64,000 nt of DNA from CAWBXL01 sp963837365 (GTDB taxonomy: Bacteria; Acidobacteriota; Terriglobia; Terriglobales; Acidobacteriaceae), in contig CAWIMW010000003.1 of the NCBI GenBank assembly GCA_963837365.1, positions 806,001 to 870,000 on the forward strand, read 5' to 3'. Positions 33,112 to 42,000 of this stretch are shown here, piece after piece; position 1 is the stretch's first letter, and each line of letters starts with the position of its first letter. Made by a program: the position numbers and the translations under genes. The notes beneath the pieces are model-generated. The model had not been told where the DNA came from and made no database searches. It worked only from the letters and a program-made list of their open reading frames with translations.

Positions 33112-34374
33112 CTACGCCGATAGCGGGATCGAGGCTGGTTTTTGCCATGAAATCTGCTCCAGCGAGCCAACCACGAACACCCACGAAGCTGCTCCGAAAA
33201 TGCCCACCATTGCGGTAACGGCAAACGCCCAGAAAAAACCGCCGGTTCGATCAATCAAGTCCCCGGCAATGATTGGGCCCAGTATCCCCGCAAAATTACC
33301 CATGAAGTTCTGGATGCCGGTCCACTTCCCGGAAGCGTTGGGCCCGGCCAGAGTTTGAGCGATCGCCCAGGTTTGTGAGTTAGAAAAACCAAAGCCAACG
33401 CCGCCCAGGAACAAAAACAGGAGAGCGAACCGGGGACTTGCCGTAACACACGCAATCAAACACAGGCCACATAGTACCTGGCCACCCGCCATTATCGTTT
33501 TGCGGGCCAGGGTAGGAGTTGCGCCTGCCGCAACCCAATAATCGGAGAACCACCCGGCCGCAGGCGAGATTACCGCAGCAATCAGGTAAACAAAGCCCAC
33601 GACAGCGACGCTGCTCATGGCGAAGCCTCGTTCCCGCACTAGATACAGGGGGAGCCAATTGATCATGAAATACAAAAGAAAATTCAAGGCGAACAGGCCT
33701 AGGCACGTGCCCCAAAATGAACGCTGCTCAATCAACTCCCCAATCGGAGGAGAAACATCGCTCGTCATGGGTTGGACCATGCGTCGTCCGCGGGGCATGA
33801 AGGTGAACCAGGGCACGAGCCAAAGCAGTGTTCCCAATCCCAACATGATGAAGAACGGTCGCCATCCGAATTGGCCCATGAGAATTGCGCCAGCAAAAGT
33901 TCCGACGGCCAGGCCTCCAGGCATGCCGATCGCGATGATTGAATTGGCCAGGCCGCGGCGATGTTCGGGAAAGTGGCGAACGACGATTCGTGAATAGCAT
34001 GGGTAGGCGACGGATTCTCCCATGCCCAGCAGCAGGCGGAGGACAAGAAAGACTGCCAGTCCAGTAGCCGCTCCGGTCAACAAGGTGGCGATTGACCAGA
34101 CGGCGAAGCCAATGGCTAAAACCCAATTGACATTGAACCGGTCTGCCAGCCAGCCGGAGAGAATCAGAAAGAATGCGTAGGTCCAGGAGAAGGCAGAGAA
34201 CAAGACACCCAATTGCGAGGCGGAGAGCCCAAATTCATTCCTGATGAGGGGAGCAGCGATGGAGATGCTGCTGCGGTCCACATAGTTGATGAGCAGAGAA
34301 AGGGAAAGTAACGCCAGCACGACCCACAGTGCCGGCGTTAAACCCTTCTGCTCTGAAGCTGGAGCGTCTGTCAT
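33112..34374 (-). CDS. MFS transporter, anion:cation symporter type
   Basis: The 420-residue protein has about 12 membrane segments in two halves. The first loop reads GWLADRFNVNWVLAIG (the MFS motif between segments 2 and 3), and NYVDRSSISIAAPLI in the first segment is typical of the hexuronate/ACS group. FPEHRRGLANSIIAIGMPGG is also ACS-like. Likely substrates are organic anions such as sugar acids, which cannot be settled. Its ATG overlaps the stop of the upstream esterase (ATGA), so uptake of an esterase product is a reasonable inference. Confidence 0.88.
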   Translation of the reverse strand: MTDAPASEQKGLTPALWVVLALLSLSLLINYVDRSSISIAAPLIRNEFGLSASQLGVLFSAFSWTYAFFLILSGWLADRFNVNWVLAIGFAVWSIATLLTGAATGLAVFLVLRLLLGMGESVAYPCYSRIVVRHFPEHRRGLANSIIAIGMPGGLAVGTFAGAILMGQFGWRPFFIMLGLGTLLWLVPWFTFMPRGRRMVQPMTSDVSPPIGELIEQRSFWGTCLGLFALNFLLYFMINWLPLYLVRERGFAMSSVAVVGFVYLIAAVISPAAGWFSDYWVAAGATPTLARKTIMAGGQVLCGLCLIACVTASPRFALLFLFLGGVGFGFSNSQTWAIAQTLAGPNASGKWTGIQNFMGNFAGILGPIIAGDLIDRTGGFFWAFAVTAMVGIFGAASWVFVVGSLEQISWQKPASIPLSA

Positions 34375-35486
34375 CGAAACAGCAGACCGGCAAACTCCGC
34401 CAGGTTGCGCCGCCAGACCATCCAGGCATGAGCACCCGGAGTTTCAATGTCGGTATGGTTGATGCCCTTGGCCTTGAGCCACTCGCGGAATTTACGGTTG
34501 ATGGTAAGCAGGCCGTCGTCGGTGCCGCAGGCCACCCACAGAAGATGCAATTGCTTATTGGCCTTGGCATCGAGGTTGGGAAATTTAGTCTCGAACTCGG
34601 GCGGCAATCCGCCAGAACTGAAAGAGGCGACCCAGGAAAATTGATCCAGGTGGTTCAATCCGGTCAGAAGTGACTCTGCTCCTCCCATGGAGAGACCGGC
34701 GATGGCTCGCGCGTTGCGATCCTTATCCACTACATACTCGGCCTCGACCTGGGGAATCACCTCTGTCAGCAAGGCTTCGGTAAATTTATCGAAGTTGGCG
34801 TCACGCAGTTTATTGTCGGAGAAACCACCGAAACCCCGCTTTACGATTTCCGGCGCGCCATAGCCCAACGGCATCACCACCACCATCGGCTTGGCTTTCC
34901 CCTGGGCAATCAGGTTGTCCATAATGATGTTGGCCCGGCCTACGGCGGTCCAACCATCGGCGGAGTCGCTGAAGCCGTGCAATAAATAGAGGACGGGATA
35001 TTTCTTTTTGGCCGTAGGGTCGTATCCCGGCGGAGTGTAGACGTAAAAATCACGGTTATCTCCCACCACTTTTGAATGGTAGAAGTGATGGTGAACTTCG
35101 CCATGCGGGACATTATTCATTTCCCACGATAGCGAGCTGGGGCCGGGAACGTGGACCTGGTTCGACTGGAACAACAGGTTTGGCTTTAGCAGGTGATTGG
35201 AAGGATCCACGACACCGACACCGTCAACCTGGAACTGGTAGCCATAAAAATCAGGCTCCAGTGGACCGCTGGTGTAGCTCCAGACTCCCTGATCATCTTT
35301 GGTCATGGCAGCCGGTTTTGCGCCTTCCAGGTTGATTGTGACCGCGGTGGCATTGGGCATACGCAGCCTGAAAGTAATTGTGCTATCAGGGTGAACCTCA
35401 GGCGAGACAATCGGCGCCGGGGCCTGAGCCAAGCCGATCCCGGAGAGAACTAGTAGCGATAACAACCAGTAACCTAGACGGTTCAT
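34371..35486 (-). CDS. Secreted esterase (esterase D / feruloyl esterase-like) with N-terminal E-set domain
   Basis: This is a secreted protein of about 371 residues. It has a signal peptide (MNRLGYWLLSLLVLSGIGLAQ) and a CBM48-like beta domain (residues about 25-110, TFRLRMPNATAVTINLEG, WSYTSGPLEPDFYGYQF). An esterase domain follows: YPVLYLLHGFSDSADGW, the nucleophile GLSMGGAESL, ACGTDDGLL and a His near the end (ETPGAHAWMVWRRNL). This layout is found in acetylxylan or feruloyl esterases. I start at ATG 35486; a GTG at 35504 is possible. It is coupled to the MFS gene by a 4-base overlap, suggesting plant-polymer breakdown and uptake. Confidence 0.87.
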   Translation of the reverse strand: MNRLGYWLLSLLVLSGIGLAQAPAPIVSPEVHPDSTITFRLRMPNATAVTINLEGAKPAAMTKDDQGVWSYTSGPLEPDFYGYQFQVDGVGVVDPSNHLLKPNLLFQSNQVHVPGPSSLSWEMNNVPHGEVHHHFYHSKVVGDNRDFYVYTPPGYDPTAKKKYPVLYLLHGFSDSADGWTAVGRANIIMDNLIAQGKAKPMVVVMPLGYGAPEIVKRGFGGFSDNKLRDANFDKFTEALLTEVIPQVEAEYVVDKDRNARAIAGLSMGGAESLLTGLNHLDQFSWVASFSSGGLPPEFETKFPNLDAKANKQLHLLWVACGTDDGLLTINRKFREWLKAKGINHTDIETPGAHAWMVWRRNLAEFAGLLFR

Positions 35487-35581
35487 GGATAGATTGCGCC
35501 TCACTTTTGTTTTGAAACCAAACCCCGGCAGTATATGACACTCAGCGCCTCAATATCTCAAAAATGGTTTAAGCTACGCCC

Positions 35582-36538
35582 ATGAAGAAATTTGACAGTC
35601 TGACCGACCAGGAAGTGCTGGCTTTAGCAATTTCTCTGGAAGAGGAAGATGAACGGGTCTACGCCGATTTCGCCGAGGGTGTGCGGCAGGATTATCCCGC
35701 GTCAGCGACATTGTTCGAAGCCATGCGCCAGGATGAGTCTGGCCATCGGCAGAGGTTGATTGAACTTTACCGGAGGCGCTTCGGGGAACACATCCCGCTG
35801 ATCCGGCGGCAGGACGTGCAGGGATTTGTGCAGCGGAAGCCGGTTTGGCTGATGCGTCCCTTGGGGCTGGATGTGATCCGCAAGAATGCCAGCGCGATTG
35901 AAATTGAAACCCGGCGTTTCTATGAAAAAGCGGCGGCGCGGTCGCAGGACGCCAGCACGCGGCAACTGTTGGACGATCTGGCCAATGAAGAGCGCACCCA
36001 TGAAAAGCATGCGGAAGAGCTGGACAAGACAATCCTGCCGAAAAGTGTCAAGGAAGAAGAAGAGCAGGCACAACGGCGGCTCTTTGTCCTGCAAATTGTG
36101 CAGCCGGGCTTGGCCGGGCTGATGGACGGGTCAGTTTCCACACTGGCTCCGGTTTTCGCCGCAGCGTTTGCTACCCGCAATAGCTGGGATGCGTTTCTTA
36201 TCGGGATGGCGGCATCGCTTGGGGCAGGCATCAGTATGGGCTTTGCCGAGGCGCTCTCGGACGATGGCAGCCTTACCGGGCGCGGTCATCCCTGGTTGCG
36301 AGGCGTGGTCACTGGAGCCATGACCGCGGTTGGTGGCGTGGGGCATACTCTGCCGTTCCTTATTCACAGCTTTGGATTAGCTATGACCTTGGCGGCTTTG
36401 GTGGTAGTAGTCGAATTGTCGGTCATTACCTGGATTCGACATCGCTATATGGATACGCCTACTTTTTCTGCGGCTTTGCAGGTTGGATTGGGCGGCGTGC
36501 TGGTTTTTCTTACCGGTATTCTGATTGGGAGTTCATGA
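35582..36538 (+). CDS. mbfA: Ferritin-like domain fused to a VIT1-family iron transporter (MbfA-like)
   Basis: The 318-residue protein joins two domains. Residues 1-150 form a rubrerythrin/ferritin-like four-helix bundle with Glu/His metal ligands (LEEEDERVYADFAEG, DESGHRQRL, IEIETRRFYEKAA, NEERTHEKHAEEL). Residues about 165-318 are the VIT1/CCC1 membrane part with about five hydrophobic segments and PGLAGLMDGSVSTLAPVFAAAF. In MbfA-type proteins this arrangement exports iron and protects from peroxide stress. It is a single gene with no visible iron-responsive operator, and is divergent from the esterase. Confidence 0.88.
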   Translation: MKKFDSLTDQEVLALAISLEEEDERVYADFAEGVRQDYPASATLFEAMRQDESGHRQRLIELYRRRFGEHIPLIRRQDVQGFVQRKPVWLMRPLGLDVIRKNASAIEIETRRFYEKAAARSQDASTRQLLDDLANEERTHEKHAEELDKTILPKSVKEEEEQAQRRLFVLQIVQPGLAGLMDGSVSTLAPVFAAAFATRNSWDAFLIGMAASLGAGISMGFAEALSDDGSLTGRGHPWLRGVVTGAMTAVGGVGHTLPFLIHSFGLAMTLAALVVVVELSVITWIRHRYMDTPTFSAALQVGLGGVLVFLTGILIGSS

Positions 36539-36543
36539 GGGTG

Positions 36544-36580
36544 GAATTCAGTTCTCAGATGCCAGTTCTCTGTTCTCAGT
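36544..36580. repeat. CAGTTCTC satellite-like repeat
   Basis: Just after the MbfA-like stop, GAATTCAGTTCTCAG, CCAGTTCTCTGTTCTCAG make a short degenerate tandem of (T/A)GTTCTC units. A similar tract is at 50050-50088. Confidence 0.5.
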
Positions 36581-37439
36581 GTTTGATTAGCAGGTCTCCG
36601 GCTACGAAGGCGAAGAAAACCACCGAAATCACTCCATTCATGGTGAAGAAGGCGGCGTTCAGCTTACTGAGGTCTTTGCTGGATACCAGTGAGTGTTCGT
36701 AGAGTAGCAGGGTTGCGACGGCTGCTACTCCGATGGCTGCTACTTTGCCCAATCCAAAAGCTGCCAATAAGATCACCAGCAGAACCAGCATAGCGACGTG
36801 AAAAAACCGGGCCAGCCAGAGAGCGCGTGGAATCCCCCAATGGCGCGGGATGGAATGCAAGCCTGCTTGCTGGTCGAACTCATAGTCCTGGCAGGCGTAA
36901 AGAACGTCGAAACCTGCCACCCAAAACATGACTGCTGCGGTGAGCAGAAGAATGTGCGGATCGAGTGACCCGCGGACGGCGATCCAGGCGGCAGAGGGCG
37001 CGATACCCAGAGATACGCCTAGAACAAGGTGCGACCAGCGGGTCACGCGCTTGGTGTATGAGTAGAGTAGGACTGTAGCCAAAGCTACCGGGGAAAGTAG
37101 CAGCGTGAGCCGGTTTAGCTGCCAGGCTGCAAGAACGAATACCGCACACGATACCACAACAAACAGAGTAACGAACCCTGGGGAGAGCGTGCCGGCGGGC
37201 AATGCCCGTGATTGGGTGCGCGGGTTGGCGGCATCAATCGAAGCGTCGGCCAAACGATTGAATGCCATCGCCGCCGATCGTGCGGCCACCATGGCTACGA
37301 TGATCCATGTCAACTGCCGCCCAGAAGGTATTCCTCCAGCGGCCAGGAATGCGCCGCATAACGCAAACGGGAGCGCAAAGATCGAGTGCTCCCATTTGAT
37401 CATCTCCAGGGTGACGCGCAGGTCGCGGAAGAAAGCCAC
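36576..37439 (-). CDS. mqnP: UbiA-family prenyltransferase, probably MqnP
   Basis: The 287-residue membrane protein has about eight hydrophobic segments. Two Asp-rich prenyl-diphosphate motifs are visible: NRLADASIDAANPRTQSRALPAG (N-x3-D-x3-D, residues about 59-80) and YACQDYEFDQQAGLHSIP. The first loop is characteristic of the UbiA-like enzymes of the futalosine pathway (MqnP), which prenylate 1,4-dihydroxy-6-naphthoate. The presence of mqnE at 31021 supports this over 4-hydroxybenzoate prenylation in an organism that appears to make menaquinone. It is convergent with the MbfA-like gene. Confidence 0.85.
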   Translation of the reverse strand: MAFFRDLRVTLEMIKWEHSIFALPFALCGAFLAAGGIPSGRQLTWIIVAMVAARSAAMAFNRLADASIDAANPRTQSRALPAGTLSPGFVTLFVVVSCAVFVLAAWQLNRLTLLLSPVALATVLLYSYTKRVTRWSHLVLGVSLGIAPSAAWIAVRGSLDPHILLLTAAVMFWVAGFDVLYACQDYEFDQQAGLHSIPRHWGIPRALWLARFFHVAMLVLLVILLAAFGLGKVAAIGVAAVATLLLYEHSLVSSKDLSKLNAAFFTMNGVISVVFFAFVAGDLLIKH

Positions 37440-37457
37440 GCTTCGATTGTAACCGAG

Positions 37458-38219
37458 CTATTTCTTGTCAGCGCCGGCGACCACCAGATGGTCGTCTACG
37501 CTGAATACATTCGGTACCGTTCTTGCCTGCGCCACAGCCAGATTCTTATCCATTTCACTGTCTACTACGCCATACAGGGATACATGCCCATTTTTAACGA
37601 CGATGCGGATCGGTTTCTCAGGATCCAAGGCGTAACGGTTGAGGACAGTATTGCCATAGATGGCGCGAGCGACACGGATACGGAGATCGTCGTCGAAATT
37701 CGAAGTGGGTAATACGTCGATGTTGTCCACGACATCTTTCACCCCTGGCATGGTCTCCGCCACGGCAAGGGCGGAATCGCGGCTGGGATAATCCCGGACC
37801 TGACCCCCGATAGTGGCGACACCATCTTTTACACTCAGAGTCAGATTGTTAAAAAGGATTCCATAGCCGACCCGGTCGTAGCGGAGTTTGTCCGCCAGTT
37901 TATTCCTCAACTCGGCATCGGGTACGGTGGTGGAAATTTCGATGTGATTGCGGACTCCGTTTACGTTCTGTATTTTGTTCACTTTCGTTCCGACATCGAG
38001 TTTGTCCATCAGTATTTTTAGGGACCCATTCAGGGTAACGATGCTGTCCTCGGTACTGGCGGTAAGTCCCTTCCACTTGTCTTTTGAGTTCAGTAACTTG
38101 GTAACGTCGTTCTGAATCTGCTGGTCATACCTTCCCGAACCAACTTTTTGTGCAAGTGCTGGAAGCGCCAGCACTGCGGTCAGTAACAATCCCAAATACA
38201 TCCGGCGCATTGTTCTCAT
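37458..38219 (-). CDS. Secreted protein with three BON domains
   Basis: The 253-residue protein has a signal peptide (ending LPALA) and three BON domains, at about residues 32-100, 100-172 and 172-250. Each has the strand pattern '..L.G.V.....K..A.......GV..V.N.I.V' (VATIGGQVRDYPSRDSALAVAETMPGVKDVVDNIDV is the clearest). BON proteins bind lipids or support the outer membrane, as OsmY does. GGAGGAACCAGAC precedes the ATG at 38219. It lies 18 bases upstream of the prenyltransferase gene on the same strand and may be co-transcribed. Confidence 0.88.
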   Translation of the reverse strand: MRTMRRMYLGLLLTAVLALPALAQKVGSGRYDQQIQNDVTKLLNSKDKWKGLTASTEDSIVTLNGSLKILMDKLDVGTKVNKIQNVNGVRNHIEISTTVPDAELRNKLADKLRYDRVGYGILFNNLTLSVKDGVATIGGQVRDYPSRDSALAVAETMPGVKDVVDNIDVLPTSNFDDDLRIRVARAIYGNTVLNRYALDPEKPIRIVVKNGHVSLYGVVDSEMDKNLAVAQARTVPNVFSVDDHLVVAGADKK

Positions 38220-38316
38220 GTCTGGTTCCTCCGTTGTTGGGATTCAGCCTTGCTGTGCCTTGCGGCGCAATGCAACTTCATTCCCTGCTAGTTACGATCC
38301 ATTTACTAGGATGGGT

Positions 38317-38973
38317 TTAATCAGAAATAGGTTTGCCAGTCGGCGCGAGCAGGGGGACGAAACGGACTCCTTCGAGAACAGTGACAATTGGATTGCCGGC
38401 TTGTTTTCGGATGAATTGCAGTTGCTGTGCTTCAGGAAGGCCGACAGGCATAATCATCCGGCCGCCTTCAGATAGTTGATCGAACAGGGGCCTGGGTACT
38501 TCGGTGGCGGCGGCGGAGACAATGACGGCGTGGAAAGGGGCGTGCTGGGGAAGCCCCTGAGCGCCGTCACCTACTGTTATCGCCGTGTTGCCATACCCCA
38601 GCCGTTGCAGAGTTGCTCTGGCTTGGACAGCCAACGATGCATGCAACTCGAGCGAATAGACATACCGGCAAAGTTCTGCCAGCAATGCGGTCAAGTAACC
38701 GCTCCCGGTTCCGACTTCGAGCACAACATCGGAAGCAGATAGATCCACAGCCTCCAGCATGATGGCCACGATATAAGGCTGGGAGATGGTTTGCCCTTTT
38801 CCTATGGGAAGCGGGCGGTCCTCATAAGCCTGGTGCCTGAACTCAGGAGGGACAAATTCGTGGCGAGGAACGTGCGCCATGGCGTGCAGCACTCGCGCAT
38901 CACGGATGCCGCGAGAGCGTAGTTGCGACTCGACCATTTGCTGAGCGGATTGCGGATCCGTCCACATGTACAT
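38317..38973 (-). CDS. pcm: Protein-L-isoaspartate O-methyltransferase
   Basis: The 218-residue cytoplasmic enzyme has MVESQLRSRGIRDARVLHAMAHVPRHEFVP, the pocket GKGQTISQPYIVAIML, SAM motif I LEVGTGSGYLTALLA and motif II-like GNTAITVGDGAQGL. It methylates isoaspartyl residues in damaged proteins. It follows tamB by 36 bases on the same strand and is probably the last gene of the Omp85/SurA-like/TamB operon. Length is normal. Confidence 0.93.
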   Translation of the reverse strand: MYMWTDPQSAQQMVESQLRSRGIRDARVLHAMAHVPRHEFVPPEFRHQAYEDRPLPIGKGQTISQPYIVAIMLEAVDLSASDVVLEVGTGSGYLTALLAELCRYVYSLELHASLAVQARATLQRLGYGNTAITVGDGAQGLPQHAPFHAVIVSAAATEVPRPLFDQLSEGGRMIMPVGLPEAQQLQFIRKQAGNPIVTVLEGVRFVPLLAPTGKPISD

Positions 38974-39009
38974 TGAGAATAACGAAACCAGGAACGGCAG
39001 GGGAAACGG

Positions 39010-42000
39010 TTATTTCTTACGCTGACGTATGCGTACGTCAAAGCTGACCACGCCGTTTTGATCGCGCACGGCCAGGATCGAGAGATTGCGCGAAACGTTG
39101 TATTCCATTTGGATGATCTGCTGGGACGACTGTGCCACATTGGTGCTGTAGGTGAGGGTAAGTTTGTCCGTGACTTGCTGCTCGATGGTGACTTGTGGCC
39201 CGTGGGAAGTTGTGGTTTCCGTACTCAAGCCCTGGGGATCAATCTTGATGCGGCTTCCACCGAAGAGGTTTTGCACGCGACTACTGACAGTGGCATTGAG
39301 GGCTTGCGACAGGATGGCGCTGGATGCGTCCTGGCCGAAAGCGGAGTTCCCTTGCTGTTGCGCGGATTCCTCGCGTGTGCGGCCTAGTGCGAGAAGACTG
39401 ACAATGTCGGCTTCCGGTAGTGGGGGTTCGGAGCGGTATTGAAGTTTGAGTTTGTCGGGCGGGCCATTCAGGCTAACCGTGATGTCGTAGTCGCGAACAC
39501 GCGTGGTCATTTGGAGATCAAGGAATGGTTGAATGCCGCTGGGGCCGCGAAAACTAACTTCACCGCGCTCCAAATGATATTTGGTGCCATTGAAATACAG
39601 CTCGCCTTCAGTGATGTCGGCACGTCCCAGTAGAGTCGGCTTGGCGGCAGTGCCGCGGAGGCGGACGTCGGCATTTCCCGAAAGACGCAGTATGGTGGTC
39701 TGCATCTGGAGTTCGGGCGTGGTCACAATGTGCACGTTGAGCCGGATGCTGTTTAACAACGGGTCGGTCTGTGACAATGTCGCGGTGCGGCTGCTATTGG
39801 CCAGGTAGCTGGCGAAATCGAAGTTCGGGCTCATGGCCAGGCGGGTAATGGTCACGTCCCCGGACAACATGGAAGCGGTGCTGCTGCCGGCAAAGCGCAA
39901 ATCCATGGTTGCGGTGGAGCTTATGCCGGGCGGATAGCGCAGGCGCACATCGTCGCCGTGCACGTTTACGTCAAAGTTAATTTGGCGGTTGCGGGTGGTC
40001 GCATAACCCTGGAACTGGACTGTGCCTCCGCCGGTTTCCGCAGTCAGGGTTTCGATCTGGATGCGGTCCTGATTGAAGACAAGGGCGCCATTGATTCCGC
40101 TCAGAGCATTGGGCAGGTCGATGTAGGCGATGGAGCCATTGCGAATCTCAAAGCGTCCCTGGGCGGTGGGATTGGGAACGGTGCCGGTGATGTTCAGATC
40201 TACAGTGACGATTCCGGAAGAGGTGAAATCATGATTGATGCTTTCAATCAAGCGCAGGCTGACGCGTCCGTGGGTGCGGAGGTTTAGCTTGCGATCTCCA
40301 GTGAGCTGGATCGTCCCGTTGCCAGTGAGGTCGGTGCGGTCGCCGGTGAAATGAAACGGTTCGATGGTGAGCAACTTGTCCGCAACTGCAAAGCGGACAG
40401 GGCCCTCATTATGGATATTGACGTCGCCTACTCCCAGAGTAATGTTAGAAAAGTCGCCATTGATTCGCAGTTCGCTTGGGCGGCGTAACGGTCCCTGAAT
40501 CACCAAATCGCCATCCATCAAGGAGTGACTGTTCACGCGCCCTTTGATGTAAACCCGCAACAACGGATCGGCGTTTACCTGGGTAAAGTGAAGCTTGATG
40601 TTGCATGGCCAGTCATTGCGCAGATGAACCGTGCCGTCCGTGGTCATTTGCGCCTGCTCGTATTGGGAATGTCCGGTCAGGTGAAGATCGCCGGCTTGTG
40701 TTCTGGCTTCAAAGGTTGAATCGCCCAGCGGTTGTCCATTGACGATGACATCCCGAAGCTTGACAGTCGCGTTGATGGCTGGTTCTTGCAGCGTTCCGCT
40801 GCCGGTGGCATGAACATCGGAACGGCCTTCGACCGCTAAATTGTAGGTGGAAGGCTTGGGGAGATTTGCTAAGTTCAGGCCCTTGCCGATCAGATCGAAT
40901 TGGAAGGCTTGAGACGAAAGGTTGTAGGCCGCGGAACCGGTGATACTCTGGTCGGCCTGGATGATACTGATGTCATGAAATGAAGCTTTATCGTCGTTTA
41001 AGCGAAACTGGGCTTGAGCGCTTTGGATATCAACTCCGTAAGCGTTCGCGTGGTTGGCCACCGCGCTCCCCTGGACGTCGAGCGCTGCTTTGGTTCCGGA
41101 AAGATCGGCGTGTAGATCGACGGTGCCGCGCAGGGGATAGTTGTATCCAGCAAGGGTAAGCACTTCAGCAAGGTCGGTGTAGCGGGCGTCAATACGGCCA
41201 TCGATTGGGCTGTTGGGTCCCGGAACCCCTTTTTGCAAGCCAAGATTCAGAGCAAAACTAATTTCGGTAGCGCCGTGGTGGATGGCTCCATTGCGAACAA
41301 CCAACGCTTTGGGCGAAAACTGGATATCGGCTTTGAGGTCGTCCCAATGGACCTGGCGTTCGGCTGTCCGCGAAGTGGAGGGGACTGTGTATGCAAAATC
41401 GTTAGCCTGAATGTTGCCGCTCAAACTCGGGGTGGAGAGCTTCCCCGAGACCGTGCCATTAAATTCAGCTCGTCCCTTAAGAGTGAGCGGCAGTTTTTGC
41501 GGGCCGCCGAGGGCAATCACGACCGGCCTGAGTTCGCCGAGGTTGGTTGTTGTGGCTGCTAGGCGGAGGCTGGATTTCTGCGAAATGGCGCCGGTTGCGT
41601 GGAGCTGGGTGAATCGCGTGCTCACTTCGAATTGTTCGACTTGCAATTCGTCGGTTGTTCCGTAGTAGGTGAAGCGGGCATGCGCGTCGAGCGGCAATCG
41701 ACCGGGCGGAACCGGATCAGGGGCCGCTACATCCACCGCGATTTTTATGTCGGCATTGCGGGGAGAACCCTTCCAATGGGTGTCTACGCTACCGGAGGTT
41801 ACGCCGACCACGCCGATCTGGTCAAAAGGGCGATGCGGATTGGATACGGCATCAGCAATCTCAGCAATGGATAAATTGCTCAGCCGCATGCGCAGGGTGC
41901 CATCTTGTTGCGGTATTTTGTGCGTCTTTGCATCCGGGATCCTGGGCAAATAATTGGCGACGACCAACTCCCCGGTGGTGCTACCTCCCAGTAAATGTCC

